DNA from: Streptomyces marokkonensis
GTDB taxonomy: Bacteria > Actinomycetota > Actinomycetes > Streptomycetales > Streptomycetaceae
Assembly: GCF_008312835.1 (NCBI RefSeq)
Contig: NZ_VSKS01000029.1
Location: 20,782 to 84,781 of the forward strand
DNA: 64,000 bases
Direction of reading: 5' to 3'
Made by a program: the position numbers and the translations under genes. Shown here piece after piece: positions 47,617 through 57,314 of this stretch. Every line of letters starts with the position of its first letter. Position 1 is the first letter of the stretch. The notes beneath the pieces are model-generated. The model was given only the letters and a program-made list of their open reading frames with translations, did no database searches and was not told the origin of the DNA.

Positions 47617-47808
47617 GTCCGGTTCCCTTCATGAAGTTTCCGGGGGCAAGCCCGAGGTTCGGTCACTCAGAGTGTCTAGATGGTGACAGAACCGGGCCGT
47701 TCCCCGAGCATTGCACGCCTGCCCAGGGCCCACGGTCCCTCGGACGGGTGATTGAAGGGGCGTCCGTCTGCCGACGGCCGGATCCTTCGCACGGCAGGGG
47801 CGCGGGGC

Positions 47809-48942
47809 TCACGCTTCCGGTTTGCGGTGCACCCGAGTGATCCAGTCCGCCGGTTTGGCGATCTCCGCCTTGGTGGGGAGCGTGTTGGGCGAGGTCCACA
47901 CGCGGTTGAAGCCGTCCATGCCCACCTCCTCGACGACCGCGCGCACGAAGCGCTCGCCGTCGCGGTACTGCCGCAGCTTGGCGTCCAGGCCGAGCAGCTT
48001 GCGCAGGGCCATGTCGAGGCGGGAGGCACCCTTGGCCCGGCGCTGCTGGAACTTCTCGCGGATCTCGGCGACGCTCGGCACGACCTGGGGTCCGACGCCG
48101 TCCATCACGAAGTCGGCGTGCCCTTCCAGCAGGGACATCACGGCGGTGAGACGGCCGAGGATCTCGCGCTGCGCGGGCGTCTGCACGATCTCGACGAGGG
48201 AGCGCCCCTCGTCGCCCTCCTCGCCCTCGGGACGGCCGCCGGCGAGCGACTGGGCCGCCTCGCGGACGCGCTCCAGGACGGTCATGGGATCGACGTCGGT
48301 CTCCCCCAGGAACGACTGGATCTCGCCCTCCAGGTGGTCCCGCAGCCAGGGCACGGCGGTGAACTGGGTGCGGTGGGTCTCCTCGTGGAGGGTCACCCAC
48401 AGACGGAAGTCGTGCGGCTCGACGTCGAGTTCGCGCTCCACGTGGACGATGTTGGGGGCGACGAGCAGCAGCCGGCCGCCGCCGCCCGCTCCGGCCGGGA
48501 GGTCGGGGGCGGCGGGGGCGAAGGTCTCGTACTGGCCGAGGACGCGGGAGGCGAGGAAGGACAGCAGCACCCCCAGTTCCACACCGGTGACCTTGCCGCC
48601 GACGGCGCCGAGGACCGCGTTGCCGGGGCTGCTGCCGCGGCGTTCCTGCATCTTGTCGAGGAGCGGCTTGAGCAGTTCGCGGAAGCCGGCGACGTTGGCC
48701 CGGACCCAGCCGGGGCGGTCGACGACGAGGAGGGGGGTGTCGTGGGTCTCCTCGGTGCCCAGACGAGTGAAGCCGCGGACGTGTTCCTCCGAGGCCTTCG
48801 CGTGCCGGCGCAGTTCCGCGACGACGGCCCGGGCCTCGTCACGGCTCACGTCGGGGCCCGGCCGCGTGAGCCGGGTCGCTGTCGCGACCGCGAGATTCCA
48901 GTCGACCATCCCGGAAGAAGCAGCACCACCGATGCTCGTCAT
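47809..48942 (-). CDS. Zinc-dependent metalloprotease-like protein (DUF2342)
   Basis: The 377-residue protein belongs to an actinobacterial family often annotated as F420-biosynthesis-associated or zinc metalloprotease (DUF2342). The zinc motif HEETHRTQF (HExxH) lies mid-protein, followed by conserved LEGHADFVMDGVG, in which a distal Glu/Asp may complete the site. The N-terminus (MVDWNLAVATATRLTRPGP) and C-terminal NRVWTSPNTLPTKAEIAKPADWI are typical. Neither F420 involvement nor proteolysis can be shown here. It lies between tilS and dacB on the same strand. Confidence 0.87.
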   Translation of the reverse strand: MTSIGGAASSGMVDWNLAVATATRLTRPGPDVSRDEARAVVAELRRHAKASEEHVRGFTRLGTEETHDTPLLVVDRPGWVRANVAGFRELLKPLLDKMQERRGSSPGNAVLGAVGGKVTGVELGVLLSFLASRVLGQYETFAPAAPDLPAGAGGGGRLLLVAPNIVHVERELDVEPHDFRLWVTLHEETHRTQFTAVPWLRDHLEGEIQSFLGETDVDPMTVLERVREAAQSLAGGRPEGEEGDEGRSLVEIVQTPAQREILGRLTAVMSLLEGHADFVMDGVGPQVVPSVAEIREKFQQRRAKGASRLDMALRKLLGLDAKLRQYRDGERFVRAVVEEVGMDGFNRVWTSPNTLPTKAEIAKPADWITRVHRKPEA

Positions 48943-49000
48943 GCGTCAACCGTACGTGAGTGCCCCGGCTCGGGGCAGGGCGACGAGATGCCGGGGATGA

Positions 49001-49019
49001 CCGGGGGCTCCGCCCCCGG
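49001..49019 (-). terminator. GC hairpin after dacB
   Basis: CCGGGGGC-TCC-GCCCCCGG forms a tight 8-bp stem about 65 bp after the dacB stop. A smaller TGCCCCG/CGGGGCA hairpin lies at 48961. There is no T-run, so termination is only likely. Confidence 0.45.
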
Positions 49020-49084
49020 ACCCCGTTCGCGCCCGCGCGGCGGAGCCGCACATCGGCACGGCCCCGCGCCCCTTCCGATGACGG

Positions 49085-50710
49085 TCACCGGCAGCCGCAG
49101 GCGGCCAGCGCGGTGACCGCCTTGTCCAGGGCGGACTGGGCGGCCGCCGGGCCCGTGGTGCTGTTCGCCAGGAAGGCGAAGGCCAGCAGCCGCCCGTCCT
49201 TGTCGACGACGGTGCCCGCCAGGGTGTTCACCCCGGTGAGCGTTCCGGTCTTGGCGCGTACGACGCCGGCCGCGCCGTCGGTGTAGCGGCCGGCGAGGGT
49301 GCCGGTGAAGCCGGCGACGGGCAGGCCGGTGAGGGCGGGGCGCAGCTCGGGGTGGGCGGGGTCGCCGGCCTTGACCAGCAGGGCGGTGAGGGCGTCGGCG
49401 GTGAGCCTGTCGCGCCGGTCGAGGCCGCTGCCGTCCTTGACGTCGATGCCGGCGCCCGGGAGACCGAGCTGCTTCAGACGGGCGGTGATCGCCGCGCCGC
49501 CGCCGGCGAAGTCGGCGGGCCTGCCGGTGGCGAGGGCGGTGTGCCGGGCGAGGGCCTCGGCGATGTCGTTGTCGCTGTTGGTCATCATCCGTTCGACGAG
49601 GGCGGCGAGCGGGGGCGAGGAGACCGTGGCGAGGGTGGTGGCCCGGGTGGTGGACTTCGACGGGCCGGGGGGCGTGGCCTTGATGCCGTGTCCCTTCAGG
49701 AGGTCGCCGAACTTCCGCGCGGCGTCGGCCGCGGGGTCCGCGACCCGCGGGGCGGGTCCGCTGGTGGAGTCGTCGGTGCGGGCCTCGTCGACCATCAGGG
49801 GGGTGACGGCGGCGAGGTTGGGATTGACCCCGATCGGGTGCGACGCGCCGCCCTTGTAGAGGGTCGTGTCGTACGACAGCGTCACCTCGCGCACACCGCG
49901 CTTGGCCAGGGCGGCCGCGCTCCGCTCGGCGAGCTCGCGCAGACTGGCGAGCCCCCGGGCCTCCTTGCGGGCGGTGAGCGTGGGGTCGCCGCCGCCGACG
50001 AGGACGACCTCCTTGGTGTCGGGTTCGTACACCGCGCGGGTGGTGAGGCGGTGGTCGGCGCCCATCGCGGAGAGCGCGGCGACCGCGGTGGCGATCTTCG
50101 TGGTCGAGGCGGGGATCAGCGCGTCCGCCGACCCGGTGCCGTACAGCCGCTCCCCGGTGGCCACGTCGACCACGGCGGCGGAGCGCCGGCCGAGCGCCGG
50201 GGTCCTCAGCAGCGGGTCGAGGAGGCCGGCGAGGGTCTTGGCGGCGGGCGCCGTGCGCACGGCGGTGGCGGTGCCGCCGAGACCGGTGAGCACGGAGGCG
50301 GCCGGAGGGGCGGCCTGCGGTCCACGGGGCGGCGTACCGGCGCGGGCGCGGGCGCCGCCGTGATCTGTGCCACGCGAGGCTTCCAGAGCCACGGCCCGGT
50401 CCCGCTCGGCCGTACGCTGACCCGAGGAGTCCCAGGGACCGGCGGCGGTCACCACACCCGCGGCCAGCGCCAGACCGGCGGTGGCGGCGGTCGCGGTGAA
50501 CTGCCAGGTCTTCGGCCGCGTGACCCGCGGGACCCGCGGTGATCCCGGCCCGTCCGGCCGCGCGAACCGTGGCCCGACGGCCGCGGCGACGCGCGCCAGA
50601 CGTGGTCGTACGGTCCCCGCGGCCCGGGCGAGACGCGGCCGTACGGCGTCCGCGACCCGCACGACGTGCGGTCTCGCGGCCCGCCAAGGCCTCAGCTCTG
50701 GCACGACCAC
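49085..50710 (-). CDS. dacB: D-alanyl-D-alanine carboxypeptidase/endopeptidase, PBP4 (DacB) family
   Basis: An exported serine peptidase that trims peptidoglycan stem peptides. The GTG at 50710 (AAAGGGG upstream) gives 541 residues. A long basic N-terminus with a tandem VRPRLARxAxxVxPRxAR repeat precedes a hydrophobic helix (FTATAATAGLALAAGVVTAAG). Catalytic motifs are SxxK in IPASTTKIATAVAAL, SxN in MTNSDNDIAEAL and KTG in RAKTGTLTGVN. The large insert between motifs 1 and 2 is typical of class C PBP4. It is divergent from ppa. Confidence 0.95.
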   Translation of the reverse strand: MVVPELRPWRAARPHVVRVADAVRPRLARAAGTVRPRLARVAAAVGPRFARPDGPGSPRVPRVTRPKTWQFTATAATAGLALAAGVVTAAGPWDSSGQRTAERDRAVALEASRGTDHGGARARAGTPPRGPQAAPPAASVLTGLGGTATAVRTAPAAKTLAGLLDPLLRTPALGRRSAAVVDVATGERLYGTGSADALIPASTTKIATAVAALSAMGADHRLTTRAVYEPDTKEVVLVGGGDPTLTARKEARGLASLRELAERSAAALAKRGVREVTLSYDTTLYKGGASHPIGVNPNLAAVTPLMVDEARTDDSTSGPAPRVADPAADAARKFGDLLKGHGIKATPPGPSKSTTRATTLATVSSPPLAALVERMMTNSDNDIAEALARHTALATGRPADFAGGGAAITARLKQLGLPGAGIDVKDGSGLDRRDRLTADALTALLVKAGDPAHPELRPALTGLPVAGFTGTLAGRYTDGAAGVVRAKTGTLTGVNTLAGTVVDKDGRLLAFAFLANSTTGPAAAQSALDKAVTALAACGCR

Positions 50711-50788
50711 CAGCCCCTTTCGCGATCACACACCTGCGTGAGGGACACTTAACCACCAGAACTATGTGCTGATCATGGAGGAGCGTCC

Positions 50789-51280
50789 GTGGAGTTCGAC
50801 GTCACGATCGAGATCCCGAAGGGTTCGCGGAACAAGTACGAGGTGGACCACGAGACGGGTCGGATCCGCCTGGACCGTCGGCTCTTCACCTCGACCGCCT
50901 ACCCGACCGACTACGGCTTCGTCGAGAACACCCTCGGCGAGGACGGCGACCCGCTGGACGCGCTGGTCATCCTGGACGAGCCGACGTTCCCGGGCTGCCT
51001 GATCCGCTGCCGCGCGATCGGCATGTTCCGCATGACGGACGAGGCGGGCGGCGACGACAAGCTGCTGTGCGTCCCGTCGACGGACCCGCGCGTCGAGCAC
51101 CTGCGCGACATCCACCACGTGTCGGAGTTCGACCGCCTGGAGATCCAGCACTTCTTCGAGGTCTACAAGGACCTGGAGCCGGGCAAGTCGGTCGAGGGCG
51201 CCAACTGGGTGGGCCGGGTGGACGCCGAGGCCGAGATCGAGCGGTCCTACAAGCGTTTCGAGGAGACGGGCGGCCACTGA
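50789..51280 (+). CDS. ppa: Inorganic pyrophosphatase
   Basis: Family I soluble pyrophosphatase hydrolysing PPi and so driving biosynthesis. The 163-residue protein has [33 protein letters not shown] (signature D-x-D-P-x-D) and the late metal/phosphate block [22 protein letters not shown] start with GGAGGAG upstream. It has its own terminator and lies 78 bp from divergent dacB. Confidence 0.97.
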   Translation: MEFDVTIEIPKGSRNKYEVDHETGRIRLDRRLFTSTAYPTDYGFVENTLGEDGDPLDALVILDEPTFPGCLIRCRAIGMFRMTDEAGGDDKLLCVPSTDPRVEHLRDIHHVSEFDRLEIQHFFEVYKDLEPGKSVEGANWVGRVDAEAEIERSYKRFEETGGH

Positions 51281-51301
51281 ACCGTCCCCCCGCCGCGAGA
51301 C

Positions 51302-51339
51302 GCAGAACGGGCCGCACGAGCGCGTGCGGCCCGTTCTGC
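51302..51339 (+). terminator. ppa terminator
   Basis: GCAGAACGGGCCGCACG and CGTGCGGCCCGTTCTGC pair over 17 bp with a 4-base AGCG loop, 21 bp after the ppa stop. Confidence 0.85.
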
Positions 51340-51411
51340 TGTGCGTGCGCATACTGAGGCAGAACGGGGCAGGCTAAGGAACGATCTTGTCGTACAGGGA
51401 GCGAAGGGCAC

Positions 51412-53106
51412 GTGACGGACGCGGAGGACCGCAAGCCGCAGTCGGACGAGGCGAGGAGCGCTTTCCAGCCTCCCGCCGGTGTCGCGACGACGGCCGAACC
51501 CGAGTCGTCGACGACGTCGGAGTTCGCCGTCCCCCGGGGGCTCGCCGTCCCGAGGACCGGTACGGAGTCCGAGACGACCTCGGAGTTCGCGCTGCCGGAC
51601 GGTCTGGACGTGGCGCCCGCACACCCGGCCGAGTCCGAGGGGTCGGCGTTCAACCCGCCCCGTACGTACAGCGCGAAGCAGCCGCCGGCGTTCACCCCGC
51701 CGACCGGAGTACCGATCGTCAGCCTGACCCGGGACGTGCCGTGGCAGGACCGGATGCGCACGATGCTGCGGATGCCGGTGACCGAGCGGCCGGCGCCGGA
51801 GCCGGTGCAGCGGCACGACGAGTCGGGGCCGGCCGTGCCGCGCGTGCTCGACCTGACCCTGCGTATCGGGGAGCTGCTGCTGGCGGGCGGTGAGGGCGCC
51901 GAGGACGTGGAGGCGGCGATGTTCGCCGTGTGCCGCTCCTACGGCCTGGACCGCTGCGAGCCCAACGTCACCTTCACCCTGCTGGCGATCTCCTACCAGC
52001 CGTCCCTGGTCGACGACCCGGTGACCGCCTCCCGCACGGTGCGCCGCCGCAGCCCGGACTACACCCGGCTGGCGGCCGTCTACCAGCTGGTGGACGACCT
52101 CAGCGACAGCGAGACGCACGTCTCCCTGGAGGAGGCGTACCGGCGGCTGGCGGAGATCCGCCGCAACCGGCACCCGTACTCCGGCTGGGTGCTGACCGCG
52201 GCGAGCGGGCTGCTCGCGGGGGCCGCCTCGGTGCTCGTGGGCGGTGGTGTCCTGGTGTTCGTGTCGGCCGCGATCGGCGCGATGCTCGGCGACCGGCTGG
52301 CCTGGCTGTGCGCGGGCCGGGGGCTGCCGGAGTTCTACCAGTTCACGGCGGCGGCGATGCCGCCTGCCGCGATCGGGGTGGCGCTGACGCTGGCGCACGC
52401 GGACGTGAAGGCGTCGGCGGTGATCACGGGTGGGCTGTTCGCCCTGCTGCCCGGACGGGCGCTGGTGGCGGGCGTGCAGGACGGCCTGACCGGCTTCTAC
52501 ATCACGGCCTCCGCGCGCCTGCTGGAGGTCCTGTACTTCTTCGTGGGCATCGTGGCCGGGGTGCTCACGGTGCTGTACTTCGGCGTGCAGCTGGGCGCCA
52601 AGCTGAACCCGGACGCGGCGCTCGGCGGCGATCCGCGGCCGCTGCTGCAGATCGCCGCCTCACTGGCCCTGTCGCTCGCCTTCGCCGTACTGCTCCAGCA
52701 GGAGCGGTCCACCGTGCTGATGGTGACCCTGAACGGCGGGGTCGCCTGGGTGGTGTTCGGCGCGATGCACTACACGGGCGGCATCTCGCCGGTGGCGTCC
52801 ACCGCCGTGGCGGCCGGTGTGGTCGGCCTGTTCGGGCAGTTGCTGGCCCGGTACCGGTTCGCGTCCGCGCTGCCGTACACCACGGCGGCGATCGGCCCGC
52901 TGCTGCCCGGTTCGGCCACGTACTTCGGCCTGCTGGGCATCGCCCAGAACGAGGTCGAGTCGGGGCTGACGTTCCTCACGAAGGCCGTGGCACTGGCCAT
53001 GGCCATCGCGATCGGGGTGAACCTCGGATCGGAGATCTCCCGTATGTTCCTGCGGATCGGCTCCCGCGAAAAGCGCCGGGCGGCGAAGCGGACGCGGGGC
53101 TTCTAG
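51412..53106 (+). CDS. ThrE-family threonine/serine exporter
   Basis: The 564-residue protein has a 130-residue hydrophilic N-terminus. The ThrE domain (DUF1212) follows: VLDLTLRIGELLLAGGEGAEDVEAAMFAVCRSYGLDRCEPNVTFTLLAISY, then about ten membrane helices in two sets of five. Corynebacterium ThrE exports threonine and serine by proton motive force; the substrate here is inferred from that. The conserved GGEGAEDVE segment is probably the functional loop. GTG at 51412 with GAAGGG upstream. It converges on the DedA gene. Confidence 0.9.
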   Translation: MTDAEDRKPQSDEARSAFQPPAGVATTAEPESSTTSEFAVPRGLAVPRTGTESETTSEFALPDGLDVAPAHPAESEGSAFNPPRTYSAKQPPAFTPPTGVPIVSLTRDVPWQDRMRTMLRMPVTERPAPEPVQRHDESGPAVPRVLDLTLRIGELLLAGGEGAEDVEAAMFAVCRSYGLDRCEPNVTFTLLAISYQPSLVDDPVTASRTVRRRSPDYTRLAAVYQLVDDLSDSETHVSLEEAYRRLAEIRRNRHPYSGWVLTAASGLLAGAASVLVGGGVLVFVSAAIGAMLGDRLAWLCAGRGLPEFYQFTAAAMPPAAIGVALTLAHADVKASAVITGGLFALLPGRALVAGVQDGLTGFYITASARLLEVLYFFVGIVAGVLTVLYFGVQLGAKLNPDAALGGDPRPLLQIAASLALSLAFAVLLQQERSTVLMVTLNGGVAWVVFGAMHYTGGISPVASTAVAAGVVGLFGQLLARYRFASALPYTTAAIGPLLPGSATYFGLLGIAQNEVESGLTFLTKAVALAMAIAIGVNLGSEISRMFLRIGSREKRRAAKRTRGF

Positions 53107-53139
53107 CCCGGTGCGCTGTCCGGCGCTCCTCGCGCCCGT

Positions 53140-54000
53140 TCAGTAGCCGCGGTTGTAGGGCTGCTGCTGGTTCTGGTTGTAGTACTGCTCGTCGCCGTAG
53201 GGCTGCTGGGGCTGCTGGGGCTGCTGCGGGTAGCCCTGCTGGGGGTAGCCCTGGTTGCCGTAGTGCTGCTGGGGCGGCGGCGGGGTGGCCGGGGTGATGC
53301 GGCGCAGCTGGGTGGTGGCGTCGTCCATCACCGGGGTGTGGGGGTGCTGCGGGGCGGCGGCCGGGGCCTCGGCGGCGGCGCGCTTCTTCTTCCCGCGCTC
53401 GCGCAGGTACTCGATGATGATCGGCACCACGGAGAGCAGGACGATCAGGATGAGGATCGGCTCGATGTTGGTCTTGATGAGTTCGATCTGGCCGAGCCAG
53501 TACCCGGCGACGGTGACACCGCAGCCCCAGGCGACGCCGCCGATGATGTTGTACGTGAGGAACGTGCGGTACTTCATGCGGCCCGCGCCGGCCGTGATGG
53601 GGGCGAAGGTGCGCACGATCGGGACGAAGCGGGCCAGGACGATCGCCTTGGGGCCGTACTTCTCCATGAACTCGTGGGCCTTCTCCAGGTTCTCCTGTTT
53701 GAAGAGCTTGGAGTTGGGGCGGTTGAAGATCCTGGGCCCGAAGAACTTGCCGATCATGTAACCGACTTGGTCCCCGATGACGGCGGCCAGCACGATCAGC
53801 GTGCACACCAGCCACAGCGGCTGGCTGATGTAGTTGCCCTCGGCCACGAAGAGACCCGCCGTGAAGAGCAGGGAGTCACCGGGCAGGAATGCGAAGAGTC
53901 CGGATTCCGCGAAGACGATCAGCAGGATGCCGGGAAGGCTGAAGGTCTCGATCAGGTAGTCCGGGCTCAGCCACTCAGGGCCGAGCGCAAGCGTGGTCAC
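53140..54000 (-). CDS. DedA-family membrane protein
   Basis: DedA/DUF955 proteins move lipids such as undecaprenyl phosphate across the membrane and support envelope homeostasis. The GTG at 54000 gives 286 residues. Family motifs are FAESGLFAFLPGDSLLFTAGLFV, GDQVGYMIGKFFGPRIF, the motif FMEKYGPKAIVLARFVPIVRTFAPITAGAGRM, and the re-entrant G-x-x-x-W region. The C-terminal 60 residues are a Gln/Pro/Tyr-rich tail (YPQQPQQPQQPYG) that is probably disordered. AGGAG precedes the GTG by 10 bases. Confidence 0.92.
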   Translation of the reverse strand: MTTLALGPEWLSPDYLIETFSLPGILLIVFAESGLFAFLPGDSLLFTAGLFVAEGNYISQPLWLVCTLIVLAAVIGDQVGYMIGKFFGPRIFNRPNSKLFKQENLEKAHEFMEKYGPKAIVLARFVPIVRTFAPITAGAGRMKYRTFLTYNIIGGVAWGCGVTVAGYWLGQIELIKTNIEPILILIVLLSVVPIIIEYLRERGKKKRAAAEAPAAAPQHPHTPVMDDATTQLRRITPATPPPPQQHYGNQGYPQQGYPQQPQQPQQPYGDEQYYNQNQQQPYNRGY

Positions 54001-54188
54001 GGGGATGTGGCTCCTGCACTGGGGGGTAAGGGCTGGGCTGGCTGCCCAAATTATGAACGCAGCCGTTGAGGCCCAGGTTCCGCGGGGGTACCCAGGATGC
54101 CCTGTCCCCCGCCGCGGAGAAAGCCGAGAGCCGGCGCCGTGGGGGATCACCGCTGGTCGTGGCCCGGAAGTGAGCCGGGCCACGACGC

Positions 54189-54623
54189 TCAGGAGGTGTG
54201 CCGCGCGGCGTTCGCGACGATCGCGTCCCGCATGTAGGCGGCGAGACCGGGCTTCGCCTGGTCGATGTTTCGCGTGAAACGTTCATCGTTGACGTACATC
54301 TCGCCCAGGCAGGCGTGCATCTCGTGTCCGCAGTCGTAGTGGTTGCGGGAGATCCCCTGACGGTGGGCCTCGGCGGCGTCCATCGCCGCCTCGGAGTCCG
54401 CCGGCTCCCCCGCCTCCATCAACCCGACGAACCGCCGGGTGAGCGCGTCGGCCTCGCCCTGGATCCGCTGCCAGTCCTCCTTGCTGTAGGAGGCCGCCCG
54501 CTGCTGCGACTGGCGGTAGGCGTCGGTGCCGCCCCAGCGTTCCTGGACCTCTTCCTCGTACTGGTCGGGGTCGAAGTCCCCGAACACCTCGAACTTCTCC
54601 TCCGGCGTCAGATTGATCCCCAT
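54189..54623 (-). other. Internal start producing TipAS drug-binding domain
   Basis: An in-frame ATG at residue 110 would yield a 144-residue TipAS, the short form known in S. lividans to be made in excess and to sequester thiopeptides. No new promoter is needed; it comes from internal translation initiation. Support is by match to the known protein. Confidence 0.65.
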
Positions 54624-54950
54624 CGTGCGTGCCTCCATCGCGTGTTCCACGGCCGCCGCCATCTTCTGCAGCTTCTCGATCCGGGCGGTCAGCAGAGCGT
54701 GCTGGCGGCGCAGATGCGCGCGCGGGTCCGCGTCCGGGTCGTCCAGCAGGGCGGCGACCTCCTCGAGCGGGAAGCCGAGCTCGCGGTAGAACAGGATCTG
54801 CTGCAGCCGGTCGAGGTCGGCGTCGCTGTAGCGCCGGTGCCCCGCGTGGCTGCGCCCGCTGGGCACGAGCAGGCCGATGCCGTCGTAGTGGTGCAGGGTG
54901 CGCACCGTGACGCCGGCGAAGCCGGCCACCTGTCCCACGGAGTAGCTCAC
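54189..54950 (-). CDS. tipA: MerR-family thiopeptide-induced regulator TipAL
   Basis: TipAL binds thiostrepton-type antibiotics covalently and activates its own promoter. The 253-residue protein matches the known TipAL: MerR helix-turn-helix at 1-70 (VGQVAGFAGVTVRTLHHYDGIGLL), coiled-coil dimer helix at 75-108, and the TipAS drug-binding domain from M110 (MGINLTPEEKFEVFG). C-terminal residues NHYDCGHEMHACLGEMY include the cysteines of the binding pocket. GTG start with GGGAGCGGAA upstream as in S. lividans. Upstream lies the classic 19-bp-spacer promoter. Confidence 0.96.
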   Translation of the reverse strand: MSYSVGQVAGFAGVTVRTLHHYDGIGLLVPSGRSHAGHRRYSDADLDRLQQILFYRELGFPLEEVAALLDDPDADPRAHLRRQHALLTARIEKLQKMAAAVEHAMEARTMGINLTPEEKFEVFGDFDPDQYEEEVQERWGGTDAYRQSQQRAASYSKEDWQRIQGEADALTRRFVGLMEAGEPADSEAAMDAAEAHRQGISRNHYDCGHEMHACLGEMYVNDERFTRNIDQAKPGLAAYMRDAIVANAARHTS

Positions 54951-54978
54951 TTCCGCTCCCTTCCGGTTTCCGCGCCCC

Positions 54979-55009
54979 AGCCTGGGTCCTCACGTCGCGT
55001 GAGGTGCAA
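54979..55009 (-). promoter_or_regulatory. tipA promoter (ptipA) with TipAL operator
   Basis: On the tipA strand -35 TTGCAC (55009-55004) and -10 CAGGCT (54984-54979) are 19 bp apart. The spacer holds the CCTCACG-N3-CGTGAGG dyad (54988-55004). MerR-type activators untwist such long spacers, and this matches the published ptipA layout. The same site lies between tipA and the divergent decarboxylase gene. Confidence 0.85.
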
Positions 55010-55136
55010 GCAGGTTCCCGATTTGTCCGTCTCATCCCTTTATCGTGTGTGCGTGGCCCAGGACAGCGCGCAGCCCCCTGCCGTTCCGGCGACCGCGGCG
55101 CTCGCCCTGCTGCCGACCCGAGACCAGGAGACATCC

Positions 55137-56546
55137 ATGCCGCTCCACGAAGGCCCGCAGCACGACGAGCGCCCCGTGTCCGTCAACCCCTTCCTGGGGC
55201 CGGCGAACCCGGTCGGCGACATGACCGAGGCGCCGCCCAGGCACCGGATGCCCACCGCGCCCATGGCGCCGTCGACGGCGTATCAGCTCGTCCACGACGA
55301 GCTGATGCTGGACGGCAACGCGCGGCTGAACCTGGCCACCTTCGTCACCACCTGGATGGAGCCCCAGGCCGGGATCCTGATGGCGGAGTGCCGGGACAAG
55401 AACATGATCGACAAGGACGAGTACCCGCGGACGGCCGAGTTGGAGCGGCGCTGTGTGGCGATGCTCGCCGACCTGTGGCACGCGCCCGATCCCTCGGTGG
55501 CCGTGGGCTGTTCGACCACCGGTTCGAGCGAGGCCTGCATGCTCGCCGGGATGGCGATGAAGCGGCGCTGGATGCGCCGCAACGCCGGCCGCTACCCGTC
55601 GCGGGACGCCCGGCCCAACCTCGTCATGGGCGTCAACGTCCAGGTCTGCTGGGACAAGTTCTGCACCTTCTGGGAGGTGGAGGCCCGTCAGGTGCCCATG
55701 GAGGGCGAACGGTTCCACCTCGACCCGCGCGCCGCCGCCGGGCTCTGCGACGAGAACACCATCGGGGTCGTGGGCGTTCTGGGCTCCACCTTCGACGGGT
55801 CGTACGAGCCGGTCGCCGACCTGTGCGCGGCGCTCGACGAACTCCAGGAGCGCACCGGCCTGGACGTCCCCGTGCATGTCGACGGGGCGTCCGGCGGGAT
55901 GATCGCGCCCTTCCTCGACGAGGACCTGGTGTGGGACTTCCGCCTGCCGCGCGTGGCGTCGATCAACACCTCCGGGCACAAGTACGGGCTGGTCTACCCG
56001 GGCGTCGGCTGGGCGCTGTGGCGGGACGCGGACGCGCTGCCGGAGGAGCTGGTCTTCCGGGTGAACTACCTGGGCGGCGACATGCCGACCTTCGCGCTGA
56101 ACTTCTCCCGGCCGGGCGCGCAGGTCGTGGCGCAGTACTACACGTTCCTGCGGCTGGGCCGGGACGGCTACCGCGCGGTGCAGCGGGCCGCGCGGGACGT
56201 GGCGGGGCGGCTGGCGGAACGGATCGAGGCCCTCGGCGACTTCCGGCTGCTCACCCGGGGCGACCAGCTCCCGGTGTTCGCGTTCACGACCGCGCCGGAG
56301 GTGACGGCGTACGACGTCTTCGACGTGTCCCGGCGGATGCGGGAGAGCGGCTGGCTGGTGCCCGCGTACACCTTCCCGGCGAACCGCGAGGACCTCTCGG
56401 TGCTGCGGGTGGTGTGCCGCAACGGCTTCTCGGAGGACCTCGCGGACATGTTCGCCGACGACCTGGCCCGGCTGCTGCCGGACCTGCGCCGGCAGCAGCG
56501 TCCCCTCACCCGTGACAGGAACGCCGCCACCGGCTTCCACCACTGA
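55137..56546 (+). CDS. gad: Glutamate decarboxylase
   Basis: A PLP enzyme converting glutamate to GABA with proton uptake, often for acid tolerance. The ATG at 55137 with AGGAG 8 bases upstream gives 469 residues, normal for bacterial GadB. Motifs are NLATFVTTWMEPQAGILMAE, GSSEACMLAGMAMKRRW, VHVDGASGGMIAPF and the PLP Lys in INTSGHKYGLVYPGVGW. There is no linked antiporter. It is divergent from tipA; the 186-bp gap contains the TipAL operator. Confidence 0.93.
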   Translation: MPLHEGPQHDERPVSVNPFLGPANPVGDMTEAPPRHRMPTAPMAPSTAYQLVHDELMLDGNARLNLATFVTTWMEPQAGILMAECRDKNMIDKDEYPRTAELERRCVAMLADLWHAPDPSVAVGCSTTGSSEACMLAGMAMKRRWMRRNAGRYPSRDARPNLVMGVNVQVCWDKFCTFWEVEARQVPMEGERFHLDPRAAAGLCDENTIGVVGVLGSTFDGSYEPVADLCAALDELQERTGLDVPVHVDGASGGMIAPFLDEDLVWDFRLPRVASINTSGHKYGLVYPGVGWALWRDADALPEELVFRVNYLGGDMPTFALNFSRPGAQVVAQYYTFLRLGRDGYRAVQRAARDVAGRLAERIEALGDFRLLTRGDQLPVFAFTTAPEVTAYDVFDVSRRMRESGWLVPAYTFPANREDLSVLRVVCRNGFSEDLADMFADDLARLLPDLRRQQRPLTRDRNAATGFHH

Positions 56547-56552
56547 CCCCGG

Positions 56553-57314
56553 CTACCGGCTGAGCCGCGCGAACCGGCGCACCGCCAGCGGGAAGAACAC
56601 CGCGAGCAGCGCCAGGGGCCACAGGACGGCGGCCCACACGTGCCCCGGTTCCCCGCCGGGGCTGCCGAAGAGGTCGCGGACGGCCGTGGCGGTCTGGGAC
56701 ATGGGGTTCCACTGGACGACCGTGCCCAGCCAGTCGGGCATGGACTCGGGCGCGGCGAAGGCGTTGGACAGGAAGCCGACCGGCCAGACCAGGATCTGCA
56801 CGGCCTGGACGAGCTCCGGCTTCCCTGCCACCAGCGCGAGGTGGATGCCGATCCACAGCATCGCGAACCGGAACAGCAGGAGCAGTCCCACGGCGCCCAG
56901 GAAGCCCGCCGGGCCGCCGTTCGCGCGCCAGCCGAGCGCGGCGGCGACGGCGAGCAGCACCGCGAGGCCGAGCGCGGACTGGAGCATGTCGGCGGCGGAC
57001 CGGCCGACCAGCACCGCGCCGTTGGCCATGGGCATGGAGCGGAAGCGGTCGATGACGCCCTTGTTGAGGTCCTGGGTGACGGCGACCATCGTGCCCTCCA
57101 GGCCGAAGGCCATCGTGAGCGCGAGCATGCCGGGCACCAGGAAGTCCAGGTACTCGCCGCTCACGCCCCGGCCGCCGCCGACCAGGTAGCCGAACATCAG
57201 CAGGAGCATCACCGGGAAGACGAGGTTCACGACGACCGCGACCGGCTGCCGCCCCCAGCGGGCGAGTTCGCGGCGGGTCATGGTCCAGGAGTCGGTCAGC
57301 GCGTAGGTGGTCAC
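56553..57314 (-). CDS. ABC-2 type transporter permease, DrrB-like
   Basis: The 253-residue permease has six hydrophobic helices in ABC-2 order ([20 protein letters not shown] ... [14 protein letters not shown] ... [23 protein letters not shown] ... [18 protein letters not shown]) and the family segment [29 protein letters not shown]. It forms an exporter with the ATPase gene upstream, sharing a GTGA overlap. Drug export is likely from the DrrAB similarity; the substrate is unknown. Confidence 0.92.
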   Translation of the reverse strand: MTTYALTDSWTMTRRELARWGRQPVAVVVNLVFPVMLLLMFGYLVGGGRGVSGEYLDFLVPGMLALTMAFGLEGTMVAVTQDLNKGVIDRFRSMPMANGAVLVGRSAADMLQSALGLAVLLAVAAALGWRANGGPAGFLGAVGLLLLFRFAMLWIGIHLALVAGKPELVQAVQILVWPVGFLSNAFAAPESMPDWLGTVVQWNPMSQTATAVRDLFGSPGGEPGHVWAAVLWPLALLAVFFPLAVRRFARLSR

